Made by a program: the position numbers and the translations under genes. DNA of 64,000 bases, taken from Lineus longissimus. Its lineage: Eukaryota > Nemertea > Pilidiophora > Heteronemertea > Lineidae. Below, piece by piece: positions 45,420 through 57,072 of this stretch (position 1 is the first letter of the stretch; every line of letters starts with the position of its first letter). The stretch spans positions 6,574,001-6,638,000 of the forward strand of contig NC_088317.1 in NCBI RefSeq assembly GCF_910592395.1, read 5' to 3'. The notes beneath the pieces were generated by a model. That model did no database searches. It had not been told where the DNA came from and was given only the letters and a program-made list of their open reading frames with translations.

Positions 45420-46121
45420 CAGAGGGTGTTCCAAAAAAGGAAACTGAGTTACACCTTAAATTCCTTGGTTACTGGGAAAAATGAAAAACCACTAGTTGTT
45501 ACATAATTTTCTCCTCTGACATCATATCTGATTTATCGTAATGGATGACCCAGCACTGACTACCAAAACTGACCATGTCAGAAATGATTTTACATCAACA
45601 TCAGTTAATTGTCAATGAAAACGTCGAAGTTTCATTGGGTTGAAATGGAAGATTTAAAGGTAAATTAAATTTGTTAGCAAAGCTTTGAATAGGACATTGG
45701 TACTGGTCCATTCAGTGTTGCAAAATTGACTCCGCCAAAAATGGAGCAAGGTCAGATTCGACATGGTGCGTCTCAGTAGACAGTGCTTGGTCATCCATGG
45801 AGATAAAATTGAATGTCAGGATGTCCCGCAAAAGAGGAAATAATTATGTGACAGATGGTGGTCTTAGTGGTCTCTGATTTCTGCTTTAGTCGTTCATTGT
45901 CACAAAATCAGCAGGTGAATTTAGGTGTTAGTGGTGTATGAGCATTTTTGACGAGGTTGGTTTTGGTATTCAGTGCTAGACGATCGATGAAGACAAATCA
46001 GCTATCATGCGAAAGAGGAGAGAATCATGCAACAGATGGTGGTTTCCAATTTCTCCAATATTTAGCAATAACCAAGGAATACACTGATATATCTTGGTTT
46101 CCTTTTTTCTGGGACACCCTG
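45420..46121. mobile_element. Non-autonomous Tc1/mariner-type MITE, 702 bp
   Basis: Left CAGAGGGTGTTCCAAAAAAG and right (complement) CAGGGTGTCCCAGAAAAAAG begin imperfect TIRs of about 60 bp that share TTCCTTGGTTA. TA flanks both ends (45418-45419, 46122-46123). CAGGGTGTCCC ends are typical of mariner-like elements. No transposase ORF. Confidence 0.65.
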
Positions 46122-46397
46122 TATAGGCCTATGGCAAGTTTGGATGGATTTTCTCCAGCAGGTTATCAGAATTTCAATGTAGCAAATCACATATAGAAAT
46201 ATTGATTAAGAAACAAAAATACTAGTAAAATTATTAACAGAAATAATGTAGGAAGTGGTGTCTTTTTACTAATACACAAGACTTTACAAAGTTTGAACAA
46301 TACAGGGTAAACGAACATGAATGATTGACATAACTTAATACTCATGAATCAAGTATAGAAGTTAACTTGGTTAAACTTGTAATGATACTACATAAGT

Positions 46398-46543
46398 ACA
46401 GGGTGACTAGACAAGACCGTTGAACTGATGGAATTGAAACTTTCAGGAGAGTACATGTAGATGAAATATGAAGCATATGTACCTTTTCAGGAGTGGATGT
46501 GACAAGTACCTTTATGGGTTGCAATTGTTTCTGGTCACCGTGT
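46398..46543. mobile_element. Short mariner-type MITE, about 146 bp
   Basis: TACAGGGTGACTAGAC at the left and TCTGGTCACCGTGTA at the right are inverted imperfect termini. Non-coding. It lies just downstream of the OB-fold gene's last exon. Confidence 0.4.
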
Positions 46544-46599
46544 ATTCAAGTTGGCAGTGGGAGACTTGTTTTTAGCAAGTGATTAAAGTTTCAAGTGAT

Positions 46600-46861
46600 T
46601 TAAGACTCCGTGCTGAATGATACTGCCATGAGATTGGTGTTGAATTTTACCCCGAAGGGCTCAGCTCGGAGGAAGAATCCGTCAACTTCTTCTGTTGTGT
46701 CCATTGGGGCCTGGTGAAATTTCATGAAATCAGACAATGCTGGGTTGCGGGCATTGATACGGTATTTTACACCATGGTCAGATAAATTGAGTTTAACTTT
46801 TACTTGTTTGATTACTGAATTGGATAACTGACGCATCCCACAGCTGTTACATTTGTACATA
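46600..46861 (-). pseudogene. OB-fold gene, last exon, distal part
   Basis: Starts at the TA target copy and runs MYKCNSCGMRQLSNSVIKQV to VSFSTES and a stop. It holds the second CNSC pair of the zinc ribbon and the C-terminal beta-rich segment. The first pair is on the far side of the Tigger. Confidence 0.7.
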
Positions 46862-49111
46862 CTCTAGACTCGGCTCTAAGACACCATGCCAGCAAAAACT
46901 AGTGAACCTGCCCACATGATATTTATTCATTACTCTTTTGTGTCATAGGACCAATAGCAATGGTCGGGTTATTGTGCCATGGTCTGGGAAGCCGTGTCTA
47001 TTTCATTGACTAGTACCAAGGCCTTGTTCCATGAAGAACGACTGATAGCTAGGGTGGGCCCATAATAATGCATTGTATGACAGATAAGGGATGAATACCA
47101 CATAGGTCCTTTTAATCATTGGTCATTGAAATTGATGAGTCCAAATAGGACGAGACAAGACAAGAGTTACGTGTAGACAGGCTTTTATGATGTTTCGTGT
47201 TGGCACTTTTCGCAATGTTGATCTGGCAGAGAACTGAGGCAGTATGGAAGTCCCTGAGCCATTGAAAAAGAGAAAAAGAAGTTACAGTGTATCAGAAAAA
47301 CTGCAGTATCTTAGAGATCTAGAAACGGCCCTAGCAAATGGGACAGTCACCAGCCTCCGTCAGTTTGCTGACCACGACAGGATTCCTGTGGAAACGTTTC
47401 GTAGATGGAATAGGGCCGTGCTGGAACTTGCCATGCAGGAAAATAACGGTGCTGCACGTAAAGTGAAAGCTAAACTGGTTGGGCTGTGGCCAAATGTAGA
47501 AGATGACCTTCATCGATGGTTGCTGCAACAAAGAGAAAAACGTCTGCCTGTAGCCGTTCATGACGTCCAAGAAAAGGCGATGGAGTTGTTTCAAATTAGA
47601 TGGGACGCACTTACGCAAGTTCGGCGCGAGGAAATTGAACAATCTATGCCAATTCTTCATCACTTTCGTGCATCAAGCGGTTGGGTTCACGACTTCATGA
47701 AAAGAAAGGACGTTTCATTTCGGAAGGTGAACAAGAACACGACAGGTCTTTCTGCGGATGCTGCTGCAAGAGTAAGGGTGTTCAGAGACAATTCGAAATT
47801 GTCCTACAATTCGTGTTCAACATGGACCAAACCTTCGTACTTTTTGACTGTCGACCACTTTACACCTGCAACACTTAAAAGGAACCAAATCTGTTGATGT
47901 TAGAACATCCAAATCAAACACCAAATTAGGATGTACCGTGTCATTGTGTGTCACAGCAGCTGGGGATAAGTTACCTGCCCATATTACATTCCCACGTCGG
48001 GGCTTTGTGAGACAGTTGGAAGCACTCGAACAGCAGGATATTCCGGTTAATGTACATTTCACTTCTTCTGGTACTGGATGGATGAAGCAGGAAACCATTC
48101 GCCACTGGATTGAACACGTGTTTCAACCCCATGTCGAGGCCGACCACTCCTGCGAACTGTTTCTCCTGCTTGTAGACCGCTACAGAGTTCACAGGACCGA
48201 GGAATTTGGAGGTGACATCACCGAGATGGGAGGGATCCTTGACTTTATTCCAGCGGGATGTACTTCACTCGCACAGTCACTGGATGTCAGTGTAATGAAA
48301 TCATTCAAAAATCACTCCAAGAAGGCTTGGAAAAATTGGAAAGTCGAGAATACAGATGAGGAGGGTCGGTGTCCGCCTGTCTCACCACTAGACGTTACAA
48401 ACATTATCAGCAATGCCTGGATGCTGTGACTCCTGAAGTTATCGAGAATGGATTCGAGGCGGCGGTGTTCAGGAATGATGACGACATTGAGGATGGACCA
48501 CAAAACTTCGTTAACCTGGATGACGAAAACGCGGGACTGAATTTTGTTGAAATTGTAGAAGACGAACTCTAGTTTCCAGTCAATGTGTGAATTCAGTGTT
48601 ATTCTAAGCTAGAATACAGAGAGTGCATAAGTGAAAATGTGTATTTTTCTTTAATTCGCCCCAGGCTATTTATTGCCAATTGGCCAAGAAATCATTATAA
48701 GAATTTTATGTCAAGGAAGCGATTCAAAAGACTCCGGAGAGGAGCATCCCGAAAAAGAAAATGGTGACATTCATTTTGTGACATTCTGTATTGGTTCATT
48801 AGTCTTGAACCAAATAATCCATTCAGGCCCGGTCATTGTATCCTAATTCTATACCTTTAATAGGCCTAATTGAACCTTGAAGAATAACAGTGTGCGTAAC
48901 AGTTTATGACAACCATCGACATGGCCTGTAATTTCATAATGACCAACAGCGTGGCTTGCCCGGTGACTTGTCATTCAGAGAATCCCCGCACCAATCAAGG
49001 CCTATGATGAATCCTAACAAAGGAATAACTATAAATGAGTCTCTGAATAAATATAATGTGGGCAGGTTCACTAGTTTTTACTGGCATGGTGTCTTAGAGC
49101 CGAGTCTAGAG
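46862..49111 (+). mobile_element. Pogo-superfamily Tigger-like transposon, 2.25 kb
   Basis: TIRs of about 56 bp begin CTCTAGACTCGGCTCTAAGA on both ends and differ at one or two bases. TA duplicates flank the element (46860-46861, 49112-49113). It carries a single damaged transposase gene on the plus strand. Inserted into the coding exon of the minus-strand OB-fold gene. Confidence 0.92.
47244..48572 (+). pseudogene. Tigger-like DDE transposase with frameshifts
   Basis: Starts MEVPEPLKKRKRSYSVSEKL with a CENP-B/pogo-type helix-turn-helix N-terminus (LRQFADHDRIPVETFRRW) and a second DNA-binding region (VRVFRD end near 47790). The catalytic core has D in NMDQTF (47824-47826), D in LLLVDRYRVH (48175-48177) and D in AGCTSLAQSLDVSV (48283-48285), the DDD pattern of the pogo group. 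Single-base frame changes are visible near 47795-47815, 47878 and 48425, so no full protein can be made. The expected length of about 440 codons fits a Tigger transposase. Confidence 0.82.
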
Positions 49112-49113
49112 TA

Positions 49114-49514
49114 TCATCATACAGGTCATCAATATCAATACTGGCTTGGCAGCTGTTGCAGGAAATTACGATTTCGGACTGTACTGTTTCACACTTTGCT
49201 TGAGTGAGTTCTGTCAATTCTTCGGTAGTTGGCAAGTCCAAACATGGGTTATCCATGCTGTCGGTCTTCGTAACGATAGTGGAGAAGGTGGTTTGCAAGT
49301 GTTTGATGTTAAAGTTAGACACCGACAGGTTTTCGAACTTGTAAGTATTGTGTACTTGGATGCTGTCGATAATCGTTGCCCATGCAGTAAGTTTCGTGGA
49401 AGTGTTCTCGTCCGCAATAGCGTACACTTTATTCTTTGTGGGTTCTGAGCGGTAGCTCAATGTTATTTCACATTCCTCTTCGACGACACCGCTGACATAA
49501 GCTGTGAGATTGAT
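49114..49514 (-). pseudogene. OB-fold gene, last exon, proximal part
   Basis: Acceptor TTTCACAATTTCAG then INLTAYVSGVVEEECEITLS onward. OB-fold-like region with KLTAWATIIDSIQVH and the first CNSC of the zinc ribbon, ending IDIDDLYDD at the Tigger boundary. Confidence 0.72.
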
Positions 49515-50114
49515 CTGAAATTGTGAAAAGTTTATAGGTTGCAGTTGGTGTTAAAATGTACATTGTCTGGAATAATACAGCTAACATTGAAGAAAAGTGA
49601 AAGACAAAATGAAGAGAATTTTGCAGTCGCAGATTTAAGGGTTACAAGTTAGTTAGATAATCCTAAGTGATATCACTTCCAACATAATGGTAAAGTATTT
49701 CTGTACCGGTAAAGAGTTTTCTCTTTCAAAAGTAATGTCAATCAGGATGAAGGCTTGGACTCAGTTCTTCACATATCACAGAATACCTTCCTTGTTGTTT
49801 GTTTATCATAGAACAGTCTCATCAATGAAGTATCAGAGTAGTTTGATTTAAATGATTTAATTACTTTAATTTCCGTGTCTGGCACAACTTGTGTTTCTTG
49901 TGGGCTAAGGTAAGAGTCAGTATAGGGTGCATGCGAACTTCATACTTCAAGATGATTGCAGATGGTTTTTACAGCATACAGTATTTTGAGCAATCACATG
50001 GTGAATCTGAATTTTACAACATCAACTTCAATATGTTGTATATTTGAGTTGGTTTGGAAATTACTAAATATATTATCACTGCGTAGGACTGTTGAAATTG
50101 TTTCATTAAGTTAC

Positions 50115-50318
50115 CTTTTTTTTTCTGTCGATGGGATATTTCGGACAAATTCTGTAACCGTAGTTGTTATCGGTTGTATCACTGGTGGCTGCTGTGGTTT
50201 AAAAGCGAGAGTTTTCTTGTTTGCTTCTAGGGTTGTATCTTTCGTAACCTTGATATCAGTTTTACTTTTATCCTGCCAGTTTGGTGCGGTGACAATATTC
50301 ATGAGCTTGATTGGTCTT
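50115..50318 (-). CDS. OB-fold gene, exon 3
   Basis: Acceptor CATACTTTTCAG, donor GTAACT. Encodes RRPIKLMNIVTAPNWQD and a Thr/Pro-rich stretch ending in TEKK at an A9 homopolymer. Confidence 0.6.
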
Positions 50319-50787
50319 CTGAAAAGTATGAAAATACATAATTGGAATCCAATGGCTAATGAATTTGATATCTTGTATGGGGGTATAACTTTAAGGAAGT
50401 GATCGATAAGAATGAAGGTGGCAGGTTAACTCTTTTTTATGTGTGCCCTCTCTTCTCGTATTGTGTGCGTCCTCTCCCCATACTGTGCATGGGCACTCTT
50501 TCTGAGGACTGTGTAGACTTACTGCACGCATGCTTTCCCTAGATGTTGTGCATGCAGTTCTCTACATTGCTGCGTGGCACAGTACATGATATCGGAGATA
50601 ACTATTCTGACCAGTACTGTAAGCTGTGTTGCAGAGAGAGCCATTGAACGGAGTTGCACAATGGGGTCGGGGGGGGGGGGGGGGTCAGTAGAGGTGAGGA
50701 GAGGTTGTGGCTGGTTCTTCACGGTGTTAGCATGATACAAACGTCATTATTTGATCATTATAATTCAAGGAGAATAGGGACTCTTAC

Positions 50788-50994
50788 CGTTTTTCTTCAG
50801 ACTCCTTGAAGAATTGGTGGTGGCGTTTGTTAAAGCACACAGCACGTGAGTATTGGGAAGGTCCAGTCTGGAGTTCAGCATCGAAGTAGGGGTTATTTGC
50901 TTTCGAACGTTTCACCGGCGAGGTATTATGTAGATAGCCAAGAACCGACTTGTCATCGAATGGCCTTTTTTGTGTGTCAGTTTTCCATTTGGTA
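50788..50994 (-). CDS. OB-fold gene, exon 2
   Basis: Acceptor TTCTCTTCCAG, donor GTAAGA. 68 whole codons including VLGYLHNTSPVKRSKANNPY and RAVCFNKRHHQFFKE, a first OB-like region. Phase agrees with exons 1 and 3. Confidence 0.65.
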
Positions 50995-51305
50995 CTGGAA
51001 GAGAAGAAATTAGGATTACATACTACAGATTGTACAGGGTGAATTTCATGGGCAGTGTTGTAAAGAGTAATTTCTGAAAATATTTTCTTGCTGTGGTAGT
51101 TGGTGGTGTATCAGTTATAGTTTTTAGAGATGAAGGTGCCAAGGGGAAAGGGGATGGTATTGTGAATCGGGAGTCTGCTTTGTTGCGATGATACCTTAGA
51201 AGACTAAGAGTAATCAATTTAGGTCCAAAATTCATGGTAATAATTATCATTCGCAGATTAGCTGGGATTGGGAGAGGTGGTCAGATGTCTACAGCCAGCT
51301 CTTAC

Positions 51306-51400
51306 CTGCAGTGTGCTGATGGCTCATCTTTTTTCTTCTTCAATGTGTCTGATGTATCACTTCTCTCTTTGTTTTTATCCTTTGGCTTAGTGGCGTCCAT
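51306..51400 (-). CDS. OB-fold gene, exon 1
   Basis: ATG at 51398-51400, 31 codons of a highly charged Lys/Asp/Glu-rich N-terminus, then donor GTAAGA. An upstream 5' UTR is not defined. Confidence 0.6.
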
Positions 51401-54376
51401 CTTACAATAGTTAGAGCTGGAATGATGAAAATACAACATGGCTTGAGTACTGTCAGGAGTTGGCAGTTGCTATAAATCTTTGATGGAGAGAAGGGAAGAA
51501 ATACAGTACAGCCAGAATCAGTCATAAATGGAGTTGTAGACAATTAATTTGAGTCTGAAATGTAAGTAAGTAATAATAGTATAATAGATTAAAGGGAAGT
51601 GCACTTGAAAATGAACTCCTTGTGTTGGACTTACAGGATCCTGCAACTAGTATTTATTGTATTTTTCAGCATTGCGGATCTTCCTTGCAGTGGTGTTGAA
51701 ATCATCCATGAATAACAATCCGTATTCCATATAGTTTCCAACTCCTGCATTTTTTGAATTGACAGTTCTTTGTTGTCCTTATGTGTACACAGTGAGCAGA
51801 AGTTTTGTACAGCATGATATGATGACTTTCCAGTTTTTTATCATTCATCAAGTGTATCAATATACAATGTCAACATGTTCCTCCTGCCATCCTAAAATAC
51901 CCCCCCCCCCCCCCGATCTCTCCACCACTTCCTGTCCTAACCACAGCTGATGACTGCAAGTTATACAAACTACCCATGGAGCGGGCAAAGTTGAAATGTA
52001 ATATACATTAGTTAAATGGGCACGATGATTGAGCTACATTAAATTTCTAACGTTACTGAAGTTTTATTAAAGGTTAAACACGAAATTAACTGCATTTAGG
52101 GACATATTGCTGCTATCTACATGCAGCCCCCAATAGATTGATTGGAGTACGCTATTTTGCACAATGCATTGAGACCAGTGACAGCAGGTCCTGTTCCAAA
52201 TAAGACCCTCACATATTAGGCATATCACCTACCCACCGTACCCAATGCCACTGTCGGACCAAAGCCAGGCGCATGGAGAGATGCAGAACGCAATTCAAAC
52301 TGACAACATCAGTCAGTAAAGAATAAATCAAAGAGCAAGCGCTGGCCACTGTACATATTTTGTGAGACAAGACCACAATTGATTTTTTAAGCCTTTTAGC
52401 AGTTAAATTGTCAATGTTTGACCGCGACGCATCAAAGAACGCGTGGTGTTGTGAATCTGAAATTTAGATTATGTTATTCCGGACAGTCGGGCAAGTAAAT
52501 GGTGAAAAATAAAATGGTGATTGACCACGGAAATTTTTTTTTAATCGACAAATTAGACAGACTTTGATATTTCCACTCTTTTCAGCCAACTGGCAGAAAA
52601 AACTCAAAACACGCCCCCTATTACCCAATTAGCAAAATTCGAAATTAATTTTTTCATCAAATAATTTCTTTATATCTGTAGACTTGCCACAACAAATATT
52701 TTTTCAATACCTCTCCAAATATGTACTTGAGAGTAAAAAACATGCACTCGTCTAATAGATAGGCCTGGACCCTCCAACCTATGAATATTCATTAGTGGTC
52801 TTGTCTCTTGTCCATCCTGGCATAACTGTTTATTGATACCCTGACTGCATGTTCCGGTAGGCCACTCTGCAGAATTTGCCTTATCACTCAGGTCAGTGTT
52901 TCTCGAATAGAACTAAAATAGAACACAGGCTAATCATTAATCTCCCTGCTAATACCTAGGCCCTGCACCATGGACCAGGTTGTATAGCACTACATACGTG
53001 CTGGGAGCTAATACTGATGTGGCAGGGAGAATATGCGTGAAGTTTGTTTATACAAATAGATACATACAACTCAAAAGCAGACCTGTGTTTCTATTTTTTT
53101 CATGCATTGGATTCCGATACATAAATTGATATTCTGAAGGTTTTTAAATTTCGTGCGGAAACACTAGAGGTCGGTCAAATAGCTGGTATTAGGAGCATGG
53201 CCATTGTGAAAGTCAGGCAGCAGTCTATTTTAAAGGGAATGGCGCGCCCGCCAAAAAATGGGGAGTTTTGGACGGCCCGGTCAAAACCTTATGCGGGAAT
53301 AAGGTTTCATTGATAAATATAAGGAGTTTCAAGGCCCCCAAATCACTTGTAAGGTTCAATAGATACTGGCCTTTCATTGGTTTACCGTCTGCGTATCATT
53401 TACATACTCTCATTTTGAAAAGTATGACAATATTTACGATCACGTTATTGATTTTTGCAACATTTTCGGTAACGCGCCCCTTGCGGATCTGTAAGGTACC
53501 ATTCGGATGCTTGAAAAATGCTTCGTCTCGTCGAATCGCTCGCGGATAAACGCATCAGGTTGACTGCAGCAACTTTTAATTGTTGGAGACAGAGAAGGAA
53601 GGAATATGATTATCAGTTTGATGAAAACTTTGCAAAGTTTCTTCTTGGGACTCGAAATCCATACTACTATTCTCTCCATTTTCCATTTTCTCCTCTCTCC
53701 AACTCACTACTATCGCTATTGACTGCGTAACATACACTAACATTCTTTCGCTATCATTGCTAACTTCATTTACTAGAACACTGGCCTCTTTGTAGCCGAT
53801 TATGTAACCCATAGTGGAAACACCTGACAGCGCCGCCCGGCATGATCCACGTGCTACTGGCATATTTATAACTCGTAGTAAATAAGGTTGTAGAAATATG
53901 CAAATGAGATGCCGTATATGGAAACCATGAGGCAGTAAGCAGTTCTTATTTCTGCTACGGGTGGCGCTGTTGCTTGCTTCTGGAGGCGCTATTCAACCTC
54001 TTTAACCCTCTGATGCACATACTAGAACTCGTGCTGTATACCGCACCCATTTTGGGATTTTTCACTGGTATTAGATCAAGTGGGTTTACACTGTTTATTT
54101 TCCCGTTTATTTTTACGGGATGGGGAAATCTTAATGGACTGTGTAGGGGACATGTCAGGCATCTTCAAAATTTATCAAACTGATGCACTTTTTTGGGGGG
54201 CCCTGAGGTATCATTTTGCATAGAATTGCCCTTTAGTGAATGAAAAATGTCTTCAGATGGCAGGGCTAATATCGTTACAAAGTTGGAATCAATGATTTCC
54301 GACGTAGGGTATGTGGTGGCAGAAATTGATAATCGGGTATGGGAGATGCAATTGGAGATTAAAGGAAGGGTTGTGA
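51401..54376. other. Intergenic, no recognised gene
   Basis: ORFs around 53.3-53.9 kb and 53.97-54.2 kb are short, overlap on both strands and have no recognisable domain. Poly-C runs occur near 51899-51914. The distal end of the Helentron probably lies in the last few hundred bases, but I cannot place it. Confidence 0.45.
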
Positions 54377-54590
54377 TTAAGTTGAATGAGATGGAGTTGG
54401 TACAGCCACAAACAGAATCTTATGATCAGACCACATACTCTCAATAGTTGATGTAATGACAGATGGAATGTTGCTGAAGACTAGGTCAATGGTAGTGCCA
54501 TAATCGGTGGTGACTTCTTTCACTAACTGTTTACAGTTCAGGATTCTTGAAATCATATTTAAGCCTGCAACATTTTGATCATTGGTATAA
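54377..54590 (-). pseudogene. Helentron endonuclease domain, C-terminal part
   Basis: In a different frame from the upstream segment, codons read NMISRILNCKQLVKEVTTDY, then TTIDLVFSNIPS and MWSDHKILFVAVPT before a stop. The TxIDLVFSN and SDH motifs are the last conserved blocks of endonuclease/exonuclease/phosphatase folds, the His being catalytic. A frameshift near 54585 separates it from the GDFNFD block. Confidence 0.65.
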
Positions 54591-54828
54591 TATCAAAGTT
54601 AAAATCACCAAGGAAAATAGTCGGTGCGGTTAAATCTATTTCTGAAGCTATGGAATGAAGTTTACTGAGTATATATGCAAAGGAGCAATTTGGTGCTTTG
54701 TAAATAGAAATGATTTGCAAGTGTTGCTGGTCTTGTTTTATACTGATGAGTGTTGCTTCAAATTCTTTTGCTGAGAAATGATTCAAAGTAGCATTAGTAG
54801 CCAATTTGTCAGAAAGATATGATGCCAA
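54559..54828 (-). pseudogene. Helentron endonuclease domain, middle part
   Basis: Contains PPHGLASYLSDKL, the LQIISIYKAPNCS strand and the catalytic IFLGDFNFD motif of the apurinic-endonuclease-like fold. It is in the same frame as the preceding segment, separated from it only by a TAA at 54856-54858. In Helentrons this domain is thought to cut target or donor DNA. Confidence 0.7.
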
Positions 54829-54855
54829 ACCATGAGGAGGGCGTCTCCCTGATGA

Positions 54856-55438
54856 TTATTGGTCATTTCTGAAAAGGTGAAAATTCTGGACATGAAAATC
54901 TTCATCAATATCTGATTGAATCAATCTAGATTCTGCAAAGAGAAAAATGTCTCCCATCATTAGATGTTTATCAGCCAAAATGTCTTGAAAATGAAGATGC
55001 AGCGATCTGGTATTATGAAAAAATATCTTGATAAAAGTGTTAGGAACTGAACAGGGATGAATGAAGTTTAATTTCAGTAGAGATTGATGCTTCAATCTAT
55101 TCATTTCTCTATCGACCTGTTGGTTAACAGCAATTTTTTTATCATTTAAGTTTAAAATATACAAGCCTTCCAAGCTCGTTACTCTGCTTAATGCCACATA
55201 ATGTATATGATGAGACTTATATTTAGAGCGGACGGCTTGTCCAACATCAGCATTGTCAAACTGGACCCACAAAATAGCTGGGTAACGGAAGTTTTCCATA
55301 TACTGAATCTTTTTCATAGTGCAGATTGTACCATTGGTCAACCCATCTTGAGTGTTCACATTGCAAGTGATTATGTATTTAAGGCCGACACCGACATTCA
55401 GTTTGTTTACAAGACCAGCTGTTACAGAAACATCATCT
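54856..55438 (-). pseudogene. Helentron helicase C-terminal motifs and start of endonuclease domain
   Basis: Includes DDVSVTAGLVNKLNVGVGLK, HHIHYVALSRVTSLEGLYIL (the VALSRV motif VI of Pif1-type helicases), and then IKIFFHNTRSLHLHFQDILA, the N-terminal strand of an endonuclease/exonuclease/phosphatase domain. The helicase and endonuclease are therefore fused in one protein. Ends at an in-frame TAA. Confidence 0.72.
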
Positions 55439-55461
55439 GGTACTGTTAATTATTTTCTGTT

Positions 55462-57072
55462 TCACTTCTTTAGACAAATCAGCAATAACAGTGTCAATAA
55501 GGCACATTGTGAAAAAACTACTATATCAAATGTTAATTGATTATGTTTTTGAACTGCGTAATTGGTGCAAAATAGATGAACAGCATTACGTGGGTATTCT
55601 GGGTCAGAAGTTGATATCAATCGACTATTAAGAATCGCTATGTCCTCTTCTGTGTGTTGTCCAACCCTTAGACGACTTAGTAACATAGCAAAAGCCATGT
55701 CATCTTTTTGTCGCATTATTTCTGTGAGTTCGAACAGCTTAAAATCTTTGTTTGAGTTGGTAGCATACTCAGCGTTGCATGAGCAATCAGCCTCACCAGA
55801 AGCAGAGTCAGTTGTATGGCCAACACATTTTTGTTTGTCATCAGTCCAGAGGTTTGTTGCTAGAGCATCATAATCCACTACATGCGTTTTGTTAGAACTA
55901 GTTGAACTTATACATGTAGAGGAATCAGATTTTTTTTCGTCCTCAGTCGAGAGGTTAGTTGAAAGGGCACTGTCATCTAAAGCACTAGTTTTTTTCTTTT
56001 TCTTTTTTTCTTCTTCATCTTCAGCACTCCAGAAAATCCATTTATCCATAACAGGAGCTAATTGATAGAGATCACCAAATGCAATTATGTGGATACCACC
56101 GAAGGGTTCAGATCTGCCTGTAATTTCTTGCAATCTAAGTGAGATCAATTGAAACATTTTTTTTCCAACCATACTAATTTCATCAATTATGAGAACTGTC
56201 AAATTTCTGTAACGCTGAACAAATTTGTCACGGATGTTTGTGGGCAATTTCTTGAACTTAAACCCCTGATTAGGTAGAATGTGCAGAGCTGAGTGAATTG
56301 TTGAAGCATGAATATTGAATGCAGCAGTACCAGTTGGTGCCAACAAGAGCACTCTACAATCTTCGGGATCATCTCCTGCCTTCCCTGACAGAATACGAAG
56401 TAAACTTTGATAAACAGCGTTGATGGTGACACTTTTACCTGTGCCAGCACCCGACAGGAATGTGAGCCTAAGCTTTTCATGACTAGTTTTTATATGTTTT
56501 GAAATGTGCTTCAATACTGTTTGTTGTCTTTCATTTAATTTTCTGATTAATGAGTAATACTCATTGTCAGACAGCATACCAGGTATATTTTCCAAGGAAT
56601 AGGATTCTTGTCTAGGTGGAAGGTTAAGGTCTATCCCTATGTCATAGGTACTTACGGGATGGTCTATGTTAGCAGGATTAAAAAAGGCTAGATTATCATC
56701 ATCATTTGGTGTTTGTGAAGCATCTGTTTCTTCAGTATGCATGGCATTTGGTGCGATGTTACCAAAGGAGTCCGATTCTGCCATTCGTTGTGCTTCATCT
56801 ATGATATCTGCATTATGCTCATACTGTTTCCTTTTAGCATCAATGACAGACTTGTGTGCATTGTGATTTTCAAAGTATGTTTCATGTCCCCCAAGCAAAT
56901 CTTTGCTTTCCGATGGTAAAAATAGGAGAATGCGCTCTCGGCTGCAATTTTCTAGGTCAATTGCTTTGTTATATCGAATGTAACGAATGACACGATGATT
57001 TTTTTTCAATTTGTAAGTAACGCCCTTCGAAGTGAAATTCAGACAGTAATTCATCTGCTTTATAATCCACAT
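55462..57072 (-). pseudogene. Helentron Pif1-like helicase region
   Basis: 536 codons. Walker A GAGTGKS (residues 208-214), Walker B LIIDEIS (294-300) and FGDLYQLAPV (332-341) identify a superfamily 1B (Pif1/RecD-type) 5'-3' helicase, used to unwind the strand transferred during rolling-circle transposition. An insert after the Q-motif region has a duplicated acidic/Ser-rich unit (ALSTNLSTEDEKKS, ALATNLWTDDKQK). The frame is lost near 57030 at the Rep junction, near 55500-55540 and again near 55438. Confidence 0.8.

Larger units (their letters stand above)
46600..51400 (-). pseudogene. RPA-like OB-fold/zinc-ribbon protein gene, disrupted by a Tigger insertion
   Basis: Minus-strand exons: 51400-51306 (ATG, KPKDKNKERSDTSD), 50994-50788 (RPFDDKSVLGYLHN, NPYFDAELQTGPSQYSRAVC), 50318-50115 (RRPIKLMNIVTAPNWQD) and a last exon starting at 49514 and ending at the stop at 46600, split by the Tigger at 46862-49111. 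All acceptors are AG and donors GT. The last exon has OB-fold-like strands (KLTAWATIIDSI, YKFENLSVSNFNIKHL) and a CNSC-x(16)-CNSC zinc ribbon, like the C-terminal DNA-binding part of replication protein A and related single-strand-binding proteins; the function is inferred. Phase of the exon 3 to exon 4 junction is off by one base in an A9 run, a sequencing or mutation issue or a missed small exon. With a 2.25-kb transposon in its coding exon this allele is probably non-functional. Confidence 0.7.

Noticed and set aside
53268-54183. Overlapping ORFs of 66-95 codons on both strands
   Set aside because: No domain, no splice context, no codon pattern, and they overlap each other on opposite strands.
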